Shown here: positions 45,676 to 54,591 of the stretch, in pieces
Numbering within the stretch: the stretch's first letter is position 1
Layout of the letters: each line of letters starts with the position of its first letter
Origin: an uncultured Shewanella sp.
GTDB taxonomy: Bacteria > Pseudomonadota > Gammaproteobacteria > Enterobacterales > Shewanellaceae
DNA: 64,000 nt
Direction of reading: 5' to 3'
Assembly (NCBI RefSeq): GCF_947497935.1
Contig: NZ_CANMIO010000020.1
Coordinates: forward strand, 1-64,000
Program-made: the position numbers and the translations under genes
The notes under the pieces: model-generated
What the model saw: the letters and a program-made list of their open reading frames with translations, nothing else
The model's database searches: none
What the model was told of the DNA's origin: nothing

Positions 45676-46653
45676 ATGTCGATTGCTACCGAGCCCTATA
45701 TGAACACCACTACTCCTGTCAGCTTTTCATCTGAGCACCACCTTAATAGCCCAGAGCAGAAAGTCTTTTGGCAGCAAGTGACGCAATCGAGTTTCAAGAC
45801 CCGTGACAATATCAGTTTAGCCTATGCCCGTATCACGCATCCAAATAGTATAGGTACCATAGTGATCAGCAGTGGTCGGGTTGAGTCTTATCTGAAATAT
45901 AAAGAGCTGATGTTCGACCTTTATCAGCAAGGCTACAGCTTGTTTGCTATCGATCATCGCGGCCAAGGTTTATCGGCACGCACGACTGCGAATCCTCATC
46001 AGGGACATATCGACAAGTTCCAGCGCTATGTCGACGACTTCGCCGAGTTTGTCACTAGAATTGTCAAACCGCATGCCATGGAAAACTATTATCTGGTTGG
46101 TCATTCGATGGGAGGAGCAATCGGTACGCTTTATCTAGATCAGTACCCGTCGACCTTTAAGGCTGCGGTTTTCTCGGCACCTATGTATGGTATCAAGCTC
46201 CCGCTTCCCAAAGCCTTTATCCGAGGCCTAGCATCTTTACTCAATACCGCTAAGCAGCCTAAGTATATATTGGGCGGTAAAGACTACCATGCCGACCCGT
46301 TCGATAAAAACGACCTGACCCACAGTAAGCTTCGCTATGAGGATTATCGCGAGCTTTACCGCCAGCAGCCACAATTACAGCTGGGCTCGCCAACCAACCA
46401 TTGGTTAATCGAGTCAATTGATGCAGCCGAGCAGGCGGTAGCTGCCGCTCGAAATAGCCCTATTCCGCTACTTATTTTGCAGGCAGAGGAAGACACCATA
46501 GTCGCTAACGCCGCACAGAACCGCGCCGTAAATGGCCAGTGCCGCTTAATTAAAATCCCCTATGCGCGTCACGAGATCTTTATGGAGCGAGACAAAGCAC
46601 GCAACCTAGCACTCAAGGCGCTATGCAACTTCTTAAAACAAGTAAATTCATGA
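45676..46653 (+). CDS. Alpha/beta hydrolase, PldB (lysophospholipase L2)-like
   Basis: A 325-residue serine hydrolase (S33/monoacylglycerol-lipase-like fold) resembling PldB, lysophospholipase L2. The oxyanion region is VISSGRVESYLKY, an FAIDHRGQGLS segment follows, the nucleophile elbow is GHSMGGAIG, the acid lies around ILQAEEDTIVAN and the histidine in ARHEIFME. All triad positions are present. There is no signal peptide. It is convergent with flhA and separated from it by a hairpin. The substrate is inferred from the family only. Confidence 0.87.
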   Translation: MSIATEPYMNTTTPVSFSSEHHLNSPEQKVFWQQVTQSSFKTRDNISLAYARITHPNSIGTIVISSGRVESYLKYKELMFDLYQQGYSLFAIDHRGQGLSARTTANPHQGHIDKFQRYVDDFAEFVTRIVKPHAMENYYLVGHSMGGAIGTLYLDQYPSTFKAAVFSAPMYGIKLPLPKAFIRGLASLLNTAKQPKYILGGKDYHADPFDKNDLTHSKLRYEDYRELYRQQPQLQLGSPTNHWLIESIDAAEQAVAAARNSPIPLLILQAEEDTIVANAAQNRAVNGQCRLIKIPYARHEIFMERDKARNLALKALCNFLKQVNS

Positions 46654-46667
46654 GCTTACAAAAAGTA

Positions 46668-46696
46668 AAAAGGGATAGCGAGCTATCCCTTTCTGT
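46668..46696. terminator. Terminator between the hydrolase gene and flhA
   Basis: GGGATAG-CGAG-CTATCCC with A-rich left flank and T-rich right flank between convergent genes. Confidence 0.85.
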
Positions 46697-46702
46697 TTTC
46701 AA

Positions 46703-48784
46703 TTAACCTAACTGCCCTGCCACCATCAGCTCCCGCGTCTCCGGGATCTCATTGTAAGACAGTACATGCAAGCCGCGAGCAAACGCCAAGGCGTAGCGAG
46801 CCAATATCGGCCTTAGTTGTGGCGAAACCAACAACAGCGGGCTATGACCATGCTCCTTCGCTTGTGCGAGCAGCTGCGGCATCCGTTGTTGTAACTGTGC
46901 CAGCAGTTGAGGGTCGACAGGGAAACTATCCAAGGACCCCTTGCCCTGCTGCTGAGATTGATTGAGCGCCACCATCAATGTCTGCTCAAGTTCCGGCGCC
47001 AGTGTCATCACATTAAGCTTAGGCTCTGCACCAACAATAGAGTGTAAGATGGTGTTGCGCAGCGCACAACGCACATCGGCTGCAAGCAATACAGGGTCTT
47101 TACTGTTTTCACTGCAATCAAGCAAGGTTGTGGCAATGGTACGGATATCTTTCAGTGATACTTGCTCCTTAAGCAGTAAACGATACACCTTGAGCTGCAA
47201 GATAGGCGTCAAGGCAGCATTGAGCGACTCAGCCAATTTAGGTGACTGCTTCGCGAGTCTATCACTCAACGCCAATACGTCGTCATGCTGCAACATATCC
47301 GGTAGCGACTCTCTAATAAGCTTACTGACATGAGTCGCGATAACCGTGGCATTATCCACCACCGAATATCCCAAGTTTAACGCTTTCGCTTTATGGTCTT
47401 GCTCAATCCAGATAGCATCCATCTGATAAGCGGGCTCTTTAGTAATAATACCATCGATCTCGCCAAACACAGGACCACTCTTGATCGCCATTAAACGCTC
47501 TGGCTCTAATTCTGCTGTGACCACGGGGTTACCCATCATATTGATTTGATATGCATTGGGGGCCAAAGATAGGTTATCCCTTACTCTCACCTCTGACAGC
47601 AAAAATCCCGCCTGCTCAGACAGAGTTCGACGAATACCTGTTAATCGTTTCTGCAACTCAGCCCCCTTACTACGCTCAACCAAGTGCACCAAGCGATAGC
47701 CTAAACGCACTTCAATCAGATCCGTATAAGGCAGCGCATCCCAACTCGGCGCCGAGGGCTCGCTAAAGCTGCTTTCCCTTAGCTCCTCAACCTTAGACTC
47801 GGCAACCTTAGGTTCTGTTTGGCTCTGCTTCCAAGCCACAAACCCCAGTAGGGCTGCAAACGATAAGAATACAAAGGTTGGCATCCCGGGCACTATGCCT
47901 AAGACAAACATAACCAGTGCAGATGTCGCTAGCGTCTTTGGATTCGCCAGTAGTTGCTGACGCAACTGCTCAGGCATCTCTTCGGCATCGGATACACGAG
48001 TTACAATGATCGCCGCCGCAGTCGCAAGTAATAACGACGGGATCTGTGCGACTAAGCCGTCACCGATAGTCAGCAATGCATAGGTCTTAAACGCTTCACC
48101 CGCACTCAAGTCATGCATGAAGATACCGATCGCTAGACCACCCAGCATGTTGATGGCTAAGATCAACATGCTGGCAATGGCGTCACCACGGACAAACTTA
48201 GAGGCACCATCCATAGAACCATAGAAGTCGGCCTCACGTGCCACCTCTTGGCGCCTCTCTCTCGCCTGATCTTGAGTCAAGACCCCCGCATTGAGATCGG
48301 CATCGATTGCCATCTGCTTACCGGGCAAGGCATCTAGGGTAAAACGTGCTGAAACCTCGGAAATTCGTTCGCCACCTTTAGTGATCACCACGAAGTTAAT
48401 GATCATTAAGATTAAGAAGATCACCCCACCGACGACATAGTTACCGCCGATCACCACCTCACCAAAAGCTTGGATCACCTTACCAGCGGAATCGCCACCT
48501 TCATGGCCTTCAATAAGCACCACACGAGTCGAGGCCACGTTTAGAGTTAAACGCAGTAGGGTAGCGAGCAGCAGAACAGTAGGGAATACTGAGAACTCCA
48601 ACGGTCTACGGATCGATACGCCAACCAATAGCACCATCACGGCTAGTACTATGTTGAAGGTAAACAAGATATCTAATAGCCATGGTGGTAAAGGCAAGAT
48701 CACCATGGCCAATACGGCGAGTAGCATGATTGGAATGCCGATATAGCCTGGGCTACCGGCAAAAGTACGCTTAAACCAGTTCAT
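46703..48784 (-). CDS. flhA: Flagellar export gate protein FlhA (lateral system)
   Basis: A 693-residue polytopic protein forming the nonameric export gate ring. The N-terminal half has about eight membrane segments and the FHIPEP landmark region (GERISEVSARFTLDALPGKQ with MAIDADLNAG). The soluble C-terminal half includes DLIEVRLGYRLVHL and LRNTILHSIVGAEP. Length equals E. coli FlhA (692). It is the last gene of the fliM-fliN-fliP-orf48-fliQ-fliR-flhB-flhA unit. The gene order and lack of neighbouring flhF/fleN point to a lateral rather than polar system. Confidence 0.95.
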   Translation of the reverse strand: MNWFKRTFAGSPGYIGIPIMLLAVLAMVILPLPPWLLDILFTFNIVLAVMVLLVGVSIRRPLEFSVFPTVLLLATLLRLTLNVASTRVVLIEGHEGGDSAGKVIQAFGEVVIGGNYVVGGVIFLILMIINFVVITKGGERISEVSARFTLDALPGKQMAIDADLNAGVLTQDQARERRQEVAREADFYGSMDGASKFVRGDAIASMLILAINMLGGLAIGIFMHDLSAGEAFKTYALLTIGDGLVAQIPSLLLATAAAIIVTRVSDAEEMPEQLRQQLLANPKTLATSALVMFVLGIVPGMPTFVFLSFAALLGFVAWKQSQTEPKVAESKVEELRESSFSEPSAPSWDALPYTDLIEVRLGYRLVHLVERSKGAELQKRLTGIRRTLSEQAGFLLSEVRVRDNLSLAPNAYQINMMGNPVVTAELEPERLMAIKSGPVFGEIDGIITKEPAYQMDAIWIEQDHKAKALNLGYSVVDNATVIATHVSKLIRESLPDMLQHDDVLALSDRLAKQSPKLAESLNAALTPILQLKVYRLLLKEQVSLKDIRTIATTLLDCSENSKDPVLLAADVRCALRNTILHSIVGAEPKLNVMTLAPELEQTLMVALNQSQQQGKGSLDSFPVDPQLLAQLQQRMPQLLAQAKEHGHSPLLLVSPQLRPILARYALAFARGLHVLSYNEIPETRELMVAGQLG

Positions 48785-48799
48785 TAATGCAAATAACCT

Positions 48800-49933
48800 T
48801 TAATCATGTTGTAAATTCTTCGGAATATAGAAGTGGGGTAAAGGCTCAGGCTTAGCCTGCTTGCCTTGTCTTGCAGCCCTGAGCTGCATCACATAACTCA
48901 AAACGTGGGCGATAGCGACGAATAAACCCGATGGGATCTGCTGCTCGACCTGAGTCGAATAGTAGATGGCTCGTGTCAATGGCGGTAGCTCAAGTACCTC
49001 GACCCCATTACGCTTAGCGATATCACGCATGTAGAGCGCTAACTCATCGGTTCCCTTCGCCAGCACATAGGGGGCATCCGCCTTATTCATGTCATATTTG
49101 AGGGCCACGGCGTAATGACTTGGGTTGACCAATAACACATCGGCTTTAGGTACTGAGACATCGGCTCTAGAGCGGCTTATCCGTTGCTGCATTTGACGGA
49201 TCTTAGCCTTAATCTCTGGCTTACCATCCTGCTGTTTATGTTCATCCTTCACTTCTTGAAGCGACATTCTCAGCTCTTTATGATGATGCCAATACTGGTA
49301 AGGCACATCGATAAAGGTGATCAATAGTAGCCCCAAACCAAGATAAAGCATGGCTAGACTCAGCATATCTATACCACGCATAACCGCCTCATCAACTGGC
49401 AATTGGCTGATGTTCATCAAGGTCTGTAGGTTCTTCTGTAAAAAAACCAGCATGATGCTGACCAGCAGCACAATCTTAAGAATCGACTTAATCAGCTCGA
49501 CTAAAGACTTTACCGAGGCCATTCTGCCAAGGCCTGCTATCGGATCGATTCGGCTGTATTTAAAGCCTGCATTTTTAAAGTTAAACACCGGACCACCAGG
49601 CATAGCTCCGGCAATGATGGCTATCAAGGCCACCGTCAAAAAGAGTGGCCCCAGAATATTCAGCACTTCTAATAGAGAATGCGCAAGATGGCGAGTCATC
49701 ATCCCCGGCTCATCTAACTGCGCCTTAGTAAATAACATATTGGTTCTAGTTAGCTCTGCGACCCTAACGGCAATCCAGTCTGCAGTCGTCGTCAGCAATA
49801 AGGAACAACCAATAATAAGCGCCGAGGAGGCTAAGTCTTTAGAGCGCGGTACCTGCCCCTGCTCCTTAGCCTTCCTTAATTTTTGCGGTGTCGCTTTTTC
49901 CGTTTTACTCTGGCCCGAGTCCTTACCGCTCAC
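48800..49933 (-). CDS. flhB: Flagellar export specificity switch FlhB (lateral)
   Basis: A 377-residue protein with four membrane segments and a soluble autocleaving C-terminal domain. The N-terminus GQSKTEKATPQKLRKAKEQG is characteristic. The cleavage site reads NPSH (in VLLVNPSHYAVALKYD) rather than the usual NPTH; Asn and Pro, which drive cleavage, are kept. FlhB switches export from rod/hook to filament substrates. It overlaps fliR by one base and ends 16 bases before flhA. Confidence 0.95.
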   Translation of the reverse strand: MSGKDSGQSKTEKATPQKLRKAKEQGQVPRSKDLASSALIIGCSLLLTTTADWIAVRVAELTRTNMLFTKAQLDEPGMMTRHLAHSLLEVLNILGPLFLTVALIAIIAGAMPGGPVFNFKNAGFKYSRIDPIAGLGRMASVKSLVELIKSILKIVLLVSIMLVFLQKNLQTLMNISQLPVDEAVMRGIDMLSLAMLYLGLGLLLITFIDVPYQYWHHHKELRMSLQEVKDEHKQQDGKPEIKAKIRQMQQRISRSRADVSVPKADVLLVNPSHYAVALKYDMNKADAPYVLAKGTDELALYMRDIAKRNGVEVLELPPLTRAIYYSTQVEQQIPSGLFVAIAHVLSYVMQLRAARQGKQAKPEPLPHFYIPKNLQHD

Positions 49934-50709
49934 TATATACCACCAATAAATTGATACATGGCAGACAAAGCATCTAAACAGAGGTCGCTATAGCGGGTCG
50001 GTAGACCGCTAAAGGAGAAGAACACACACAGTAGCCCCATTAACATAGACATAGGAAAGCCTAGGGCAAACACGTTTAATGATGGAGCCGAGCGACTCAA
50101 TACGCCGAAAGTGATATTCACGACTAACATGGCAAGGATCGCTGGCAAAGCCAGCATAAATGAAGCGGCAAAAATCCAAGAGATCCGACCGATAAGTCCC
50201 ATTAGTGGAAGATCAAACACTCCCATTCCGATAGGCCATAATCTGAAACTATCCACCAAGATGCCAATCGCCACCAAATGGCCATCTAAAGCCAGAAACA
50301 GCAAGGTTCCATAGAGCATAAACCACAAACCCAAAAGAGGATTAGCACCACCACTTGAGGGGTCATTCATCACGGCCATCGACAACCCCATCTGCATCGA
50401 CATCATGGCGCCAAACATCGTCATCACATGGATCATTATCGATAAAAAGAGTGCCAGCATGAAACCAATCAATAACTGCTCGACGGCCAAGAACAGCGCA
50501 TGAAACGAGATGGCATCGACTTCTGGAAAGGGAGGAAGTATAGGGGCAATCATAGCGGATATGCTGATAGCTAACAGGATCCGCACTGTGGCAGGAATAT
50601 AGTTATTACCTAAGAAAGGCATCACCATAAATGCCCCCATAATGCGGCAAAAAGGCCACCAGAAGGTACCGATAAAGGTGCTGATCTGAATTGAGGAAAA
50701 CGAAAGCAA
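49933..50709 (-). CDS. fliR: Flagellar export protein FliR (lateral)
   Basis: A 258-residue membrane protein with about six hydrophobic segments, length as E. coli FliR (261). WPFCRIMGAFMVMPFLG and IGFMLALFLSIMIHVMTMFG are typical. With FliP and FliQ it builds the export pore complex. It overlaps flhB by one base and starts 11 bases after fliQ. Confidence 0.93.
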   Translation of the reverse strand: MLSFSSIQISTFIGTFWWPFCRIMGAFMVMPFLGNNYIPATVRILLAISISAMIAPILPPFPEVDAISFHALFLAVEQLLIGFMLALFLSIMIHVMTMFGAMMSMQMGLSMAVMNDPSSGGANPLLGLWFMLYGTLLFLALDGHLVAIGILVDSFRLWPIGMGVFDLPLMGLIGRISWIFAASFMLALPAILAMLVVNITFGVLSRSAPSLNVFALGFPMSMLMGLLCVFFSFSGLPTRYSDLCLDALSAMYQFIGGI

Positions 50710-50720
50710 TCAGTAAGTCC

Positions 50721-50990
50721 TCAACCTATGATATGGGGAATATTCATAAACAAACGATTGAAGAAGTCGCCAATCTGCTGCAATAACCATTCACCCGCAA
50801 AGACCACCATCAATAGGGTCAAAATTAATCTTGGTAAGAAGCTTAAGGTTTGCTCATTCACCTGAGTTGCGGCCTGAAACACAGCGATCAGCAGGCCGAC
50901 TAACAAGCCTGGAACCACTAAGACGCCAACCATAGCAACCACCAGAAAGATGGCTTCAGAAAACATCGACGTTAATTCATTAACATCCAT
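50721..50990 (-). CDS. fliQ: Flagellar export protein FliQ (lateral)
   Basis: An 89-residue, two-helix membrane protein, exactly the length of E. coli FliQ (89). The hydrophobic hairpin FLVVAMVGVLVVPGLLVGLL and AVFQAATQVNEQTLSFLPRL are the family core. The start codon lies four bases downstream of the stop of the 48-residue ORF, so translation is probably coupled to it. Confidence 0.93.
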   Translation of the reverse strand: MDVNELTSMFSEAIFLVVAMVGVLVVPGLLVGLLIAVFQAATQVNEQTLSFLPRLILTLLMVVFAGEWLLQQIGDFFNRLFMNIPHIIG

Positions 50991-50994
50991 ATGG

Positions 50995-51141
50995 CTAAAA
51001 CACCCCAGCTATGAGCATAGAGATAACGGCTGGCCAATCATTTAATACCACTAAAACGGTCATCATCAAGCCAAGAAACAGATGAATAATATCGGCGATG
51101 GAAACAGCTAATTCCTGCTCATCCTGCAGCTTAATACTCAT
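50995..51141 (-). CDS. 48-residue membrane protein between fliP and fliQ
   Basis: A small ORF not usually annotated. The product starts MSIKLQDEQELAVSIADIIH and continues with a hydrophobic stretch LFLGLMMTVLVVLNDWPAV to ISMLIAGVF, which could form one long or two short membrane helices. A strong AGGAAGG ribosome site lies about seven bases before the ATG. The gene fills the fliP-fliQ gap neatly (35 bases after fliP, four before fliQ) and is in the same operon. I recognise no family. It is not a FliQ duplicate. As no fliO is present, it might substitute for FliO or assist the FliPQR pore, but that is inference. Confidence 0.72.
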   Translation of the reverse strand: MSIKLQDEQELAVSIADIIHLFLGLMMTVLVVLNDWPAVISMLIAGVF

Positions 51142-51176
51142 TAAAATACCTTCCTAATCGTGCAACAGAATCTAGG

Positions 51177-51905
51177 CTAACCATAGCTGGCCACCAAGGT
51201 GCTCACCGTCATCGACCAGCCATCGACTAACACAAACACCATTAATTTAAACGGCAATGAGATAATCAGTGGTGACAACATCATCATCCCCATAGACATC
51301 AACACACTTGCGACTACCAAATCGATGACCAAAAACGGCAGAAACAACAAGAAACCAATCTGAAATGCGGTCTTTAATTCGCTCAATACGAAGGCAGGCA
51401 TCAGCACAAAAAATGGGATTTCATCGGCAGTCAACGTTACGGGTTCACCGGCAATCTTCAGCATCTGCTCAAGATCCGTTTCACGAGTTTGCGCCAACAT
51501 AAATTGACGCAATGGCACTTCGCCACGTGCAACTGCCTCCGGAAGCTCTATCTGCCCCATGTCATAGGGTAGAAATGCATCGTCATAGATTGCCTGCCCG
51601 ACAGGACGCATAATAAAAATAGTCATAACTAAGGCGATACCGATTAACACCTTGTTTGGCGGGCTTTGCTGTAAGCCTAAGGCTTGACGCAAAATAGCTA
51701 ACACGACAATTATTCGAGTGAAACTGGTGAGCATCATCAACAATGCGGGAAGAAAGCTCAGCACTGTCATTAAGGCTAAGATTTCTAGTTTTACACTCAC
51801 AGCCTGTGTCTTATCACCATCGGCCAGAGAAAATAACGTCAACCCATCACTTGCATAAGCCGCCGATGAAAAACTCAACACAAGAACCAGCAACACTCGC
51901 CACAT
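51177..51905 (-). CDS. fliP: Flagellar export pore protein FliP (lateral)
   Basis: A 242-residue protein (E. coli FliP 245) with a cleavable signal peptide (residues 1-18, ending AYA). Conserved segments are LPALLMMLTSFTRIIVVLAI, LRQALGLQQSPPNKVLIG and LPFLVIDLVVASVLMSMGMM. Five FliP subunits with FliQ and FliR form the export channel. It starts two bases after fliN, leaving no room for fliO. Confidence 0.95.
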   Translation of the reverse strand: MWRVLLVLVLSFSSAAYASDGLTLFSLADGDKTQAVSVKLEILALMTVLSFLPALLMMLTSFTRIIVVLAILRQALGLQQSPPNKVLIGIALVMTIFIMRPVGQAIYDDAFLPYDMGQIELPEAVARGEVPLRQFMLAQTRETDLEQMLKIAGEPVTLTADEIPFFVLMPAFVLSELKTAFQIGFLLFLPFLVIDLVVASVLMSMGMMMLSPLIISLPFKLMVFVLVDGWSMTVSTLVASYG

Positions 51906-51907
51906 AG

Positions 51908-52264
51908 TTAGTCAGCAGCTCCAGTTAGGCTGGTCGCTTCCACTTCGAGCAAGCGCACGCCGTAGCGACCATTAACTTCAACGACTTCGCCACGTCCAAG
52001 CAATGCACCATTGACACGGATATCTAGAGGTTCACCCACCATACGATCTAGCGCAACGACATCACCTTCGCCCATTTGCGCCAATTCACCTAACGACATT
52101 TCTACACTGGCGAGCTCTAACGTCACATGAACGGGAAGCTGATGAAAAAATGATATATCTTTTACAGGCTTAGCTTGAGCCTTAGGTTCGCGGATCGGCT
52201 CTTCAGCAAAAAAATCATCATCGAGTAAAAAGTCTTCATCTTGCAAAATATTATGTTCAGCCAT
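51908..52264 (-). CDS. fliN: Flagellar switch protein FliN (lateral)
   Basis: A 118-residue C-ring protein. The N-terminal 35 residues are acidic, and the SpoA domain covers about 45-112, with HVTLELASVEMSLGELAQM, LDRMVGEPLDIRVNG and GEVVEVNGRYGVRL. It overlaps the fliM end by eight bases, so the two C-ring partners are translationally coupled. Confidence 0.92.
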   Translation of the reverse strand: MAEHNILQDEDFLLDDDFFAEEPIREPKAQAKPVKDISFFHQLPVHVTLELASVEMSLGELAQMGEGDVVALDRMVGEPLDIRVNGALLGRGEVVEVNGRYGVRLLEVEATSLTGAAD

Positions 52265-53138
52265 TGGATTGTTCCTCCATTTGAAAGGCTTCTTGGGTCA
52301 ATTTGGCCACCATCTGCCCCTCATGGGTATGAACTGTGGCGTAAAAAAGTGGGCGTTTACCGACGGTAACAGGACAGCGAGAGTGCAGGTTCATAGGTAA
52401 AATATCGCCTACGGCTAATTTCTGCAGTGATGTCACTGGCATGCTCTGATGTCCTAACTCGAGTAGCGTTCTAAGCGGGATCTGCTTCAGTCTGCCAGCC
52501 AACTTTTCGGCTAAAGCGGGGTCGGCTTGATATTGGCTAGGCTGCTCAGCCATCAATTCCAATAGGTGTTCAGCCATATAAAAACACAGAGCGGGACCAC
52601 TGTGAGCGGCTGGAAAGCTCAGTTCGCAACAGACAGGAGCCTTGATAGGAGCTGTATTCATTACTAGCTCAAGCTCTAATTTATCCTCATCGATTTCGAT
52701 GATCGGGAATGTCCTTATCACCGCCATCATTAAGCGTTTAACCAGACGAAACTCTGACTGGCTCGGAGCTCTTAAGGGAGAATGCAACGCACTAGCAAAA
52801 CTCCCGTAATAACCACTAGCAAGTTGATCCAGTGTGCATTTATCGATTAGCCACCAGCCCAGCTCCACTCGGTTATAACTAAGTAAAAACCAAGCATGAT
52901 GCAATTGAGGGGTGACGGGTTGAGTTTTCGCTGTTAGCGAAACTTTTGACAGCGCATAGTGACCCTGCCGAGTAATCGGTGTCAGCAGCTCATTAACAGC
53001 ATCGATCATTGGCCGCTGGCATGACTCTAATTGCATCAATAATCGACTTCTAGCCAACTTCTCTTTAATCAAGACAACAGGTCTAACCTCTCCCACCTGA
53101 CTAGATTTAATTAGATTGGCTTTAGCAGTTGTTTTCAT
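52257..53138 (-). CDS. fliM: Flagellar switch protein FliM (lateral)
   Basis: A 293-residue C-ring protein, shorter than polar or E. coli FliM (334). The middle domain and C-terminal SpoA domain (LRTLLELGHQSMPVTSLQKL, GDILPMNLHSRCPVTVGKRP) are recognisable but divergent. It lacks the N-terminal LSQxEIDxLL motif that binds phosphorylated CheY; the N-terminus is instead MKTTAKANLIKSS. It is the first gene of the operon. ATG 53138 is preferred to GTG 53150 because a GAG site lies eight bases before it. Confidence 0.85.
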   Translation of the reverse strand: MKTTAKANLIKSSQVGEVRPVVLIKEKLARSRLLMQLESCQRPMIDAVNELLTPITRQGHYALSKVSLTAKTQPVTPQLHHAWFLLSYNRVELGWWLIDKCTLDQLASGYYGSFASALHSPLRAPSQSEFRLVKRLMMAVIRTFPIIEIDEDKLELELVMNTAPIKAPVCCELSFPAAHSGPALCFYMAEHLLELMAEQPSQYQADPALAEKLAGRLKQIPLRTLLELGHQSMPVTSLQKLAVGDILPMNLHSRCPVTVGKRPLFYATVHTHEGQMVAKLTQEAFQMEEQSNG

Positions 53139-53150
53139 CCTAAATCTCAC

Positions 53151-53679
53151 ACAAAAAGATCGTCAAATATTCGACGCGAAATTAAATAAGCAATTAAAAT
53201 GACGAACGACAAAATAATGACTAAATAAATAAATCGCGCAACAAATATAACAAAACATATTGCAAGGCAATATTAATCAACCACTCAAAATAAACAGTGC
53301 CGAATTAAAAAATAGAAATCCCTATAAAGCGACAGTTTTAAGAAAAACTTTAATTTATTTTCAATTATTTTAAGGGTTACAGAAATAACAGCTAAAATCA
53401 ACAAGATACAATTAAAATAGTGACTAAAGCCAAGGCTGAACAGTCTTCAGCCGTATTAAAAACAAACAGTTCTACACTGGAAATTAATAATCGCAAGCTT
53501 ACATCACATCTACAACAAATACACTCAACTTTAAGATAAGTTTTAAAACCTTGATTGACACGTAAAACAGAAATAAAAAGTTTTACATATTTTAGTATTA
53601 CGTGTTTAATTGGCAACCTTAAAAAATTTAAAACCAAAATAATAAAGTTCAAGCATCTAAACTTAAGGGTTGTTAACAA
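53151..53679. other. AT-rich divergent region fliM/motY
   Basis: About 530 AT-rich bases without a credible ORF between the two divergent flagellar operons. It should hold both promoters, but no good sigma-54 (GG-N10-GC) or sigma-70 site was found by eye. A TTGACA at 53555 lacks a well-spaced -10. Confidence 0.6.
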
Positions 53680-54591
53680 TTGAAACTGTCAGTTTATATA
53701 TTAATCTGTTTAATTTTTATTTGTACAAACATCACAAATAACGCACTCGCTGTGCCTGTTAGCTATCAAACTCCTTTTGAAAAAGCTCATTGGCAGTTTT
53801 CAGGAGATCAGTTTGGCTGTGAAATTACCCATAGAGTTCAGAGCTTCGGCACATTACAACTCAGCGCGGCTCCTGGTGAACCTCTCGCCCTGTCTCTGCA
53901 AGCTGACTGGCTCTCACTAAATAATACCCAGAGCCAAGCTTGGGTTGTCCCCGCCTCTTGGCAGGAAAAGACACAGCATCCACTTGCCGAGACCTCATTA
54001 AATTGGTTTGGATCCAAGGCAATTAGCCAGAAAAGTACTGCAGCTTTTTTAGAAGCCCTTGAGCAGGGACACACCTGGCAAGTCGCTATCACTAGCCCTG
54101 ACAGTCAGTACCTAATCAATGCCAGCCCAGTATCAACCCGTTCAGTAGCGAATCAATTTAGGCTCTGTCGCCAGCAATTACTGCCAAAACCTTTCACCTA
54201 CTTACGACGCTTAGAGCTCAAGTTTGCTCCTAACTCAAGTCTTTTAAATGCCTCTCATGAACAAGATCTCTATGCCGTCTATCGCTACATTCAAGCCGAT
54301 CCTAGTATTGTTGAAGTCTTGGTCGACGGTCATGCCGATGCTTCTGGTGACCACTTAGCTAACTTAGTACTGAGTAAAGAGCGCTCCGATGAAGTGGTAT
54401 CTCGATTAATAGAACTTGGGGTATCGGCAAAGATGATCCAAACACGACACCACGGTACCCGAACGCCAGTCGCTAGCAACAACAGCACCGAAGGCCGAGA
54501 GCTAAACCGTCGAGTCACCTTACGCCTAGTAAAAACGGTACAAAACGCCACGAAAACCTCTGCTTCGAGAGCAAAAAATGAATCCTTCTAG
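53680..54591 (+). CDS. motY: MotY-like flagellar motor protein (lateral)
   Basis: A 303-residue periplasmic protein of MotY type. A signal peptide (1-24, ending ALA) is followed by an N-terminal MotY domain (WQFSGDQFGCEITHRV) and a C-terminal OmpA-like peptidoglycan-binding domain from about 185, with VLVDGHADASGD and NRRVTLRL. MotY forms the T-ring that anchors stators of Na+- or H+-driven motors around the basal body. The start is a TTG with AAGGG 11 bases upstream. lafK overlaps its end by 14 bases. Confidence 0.9.
   Translation: MKLSVYILICLIFICTNITNNALAVPVSYQTPFEKAHWQFSGDQFGCEITHRVQSFGTLQLSAAPGEPLALSLQADWLSLNNTQSQAWVVPASWQEKTQHPLAETSLNWFGSKAISQKSTAAFLEALEQGHTWQVAITSPDSQYLINASPVSTRSVANQFRLCRQQLLPKPFTYLRRLELKFAPNSSLLNASHEQDLYAVYRYIQADPSIVEVLVDGHADASGDHLANLVLSKERSDEVVSRLIELGVSAKMIQTRHHGTRTPVASNNSTEGRELNRRVTLRLVKTVQNATKTSASRAKNESF

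Noticed and set aside
53398..53679. 93-codon minus-strand ORF in the fliM/motY gap
   Set aside because: It is AT-rich, low-complexity and has no ribosome site or homology pattern; likely a chance frame in the promoter region.
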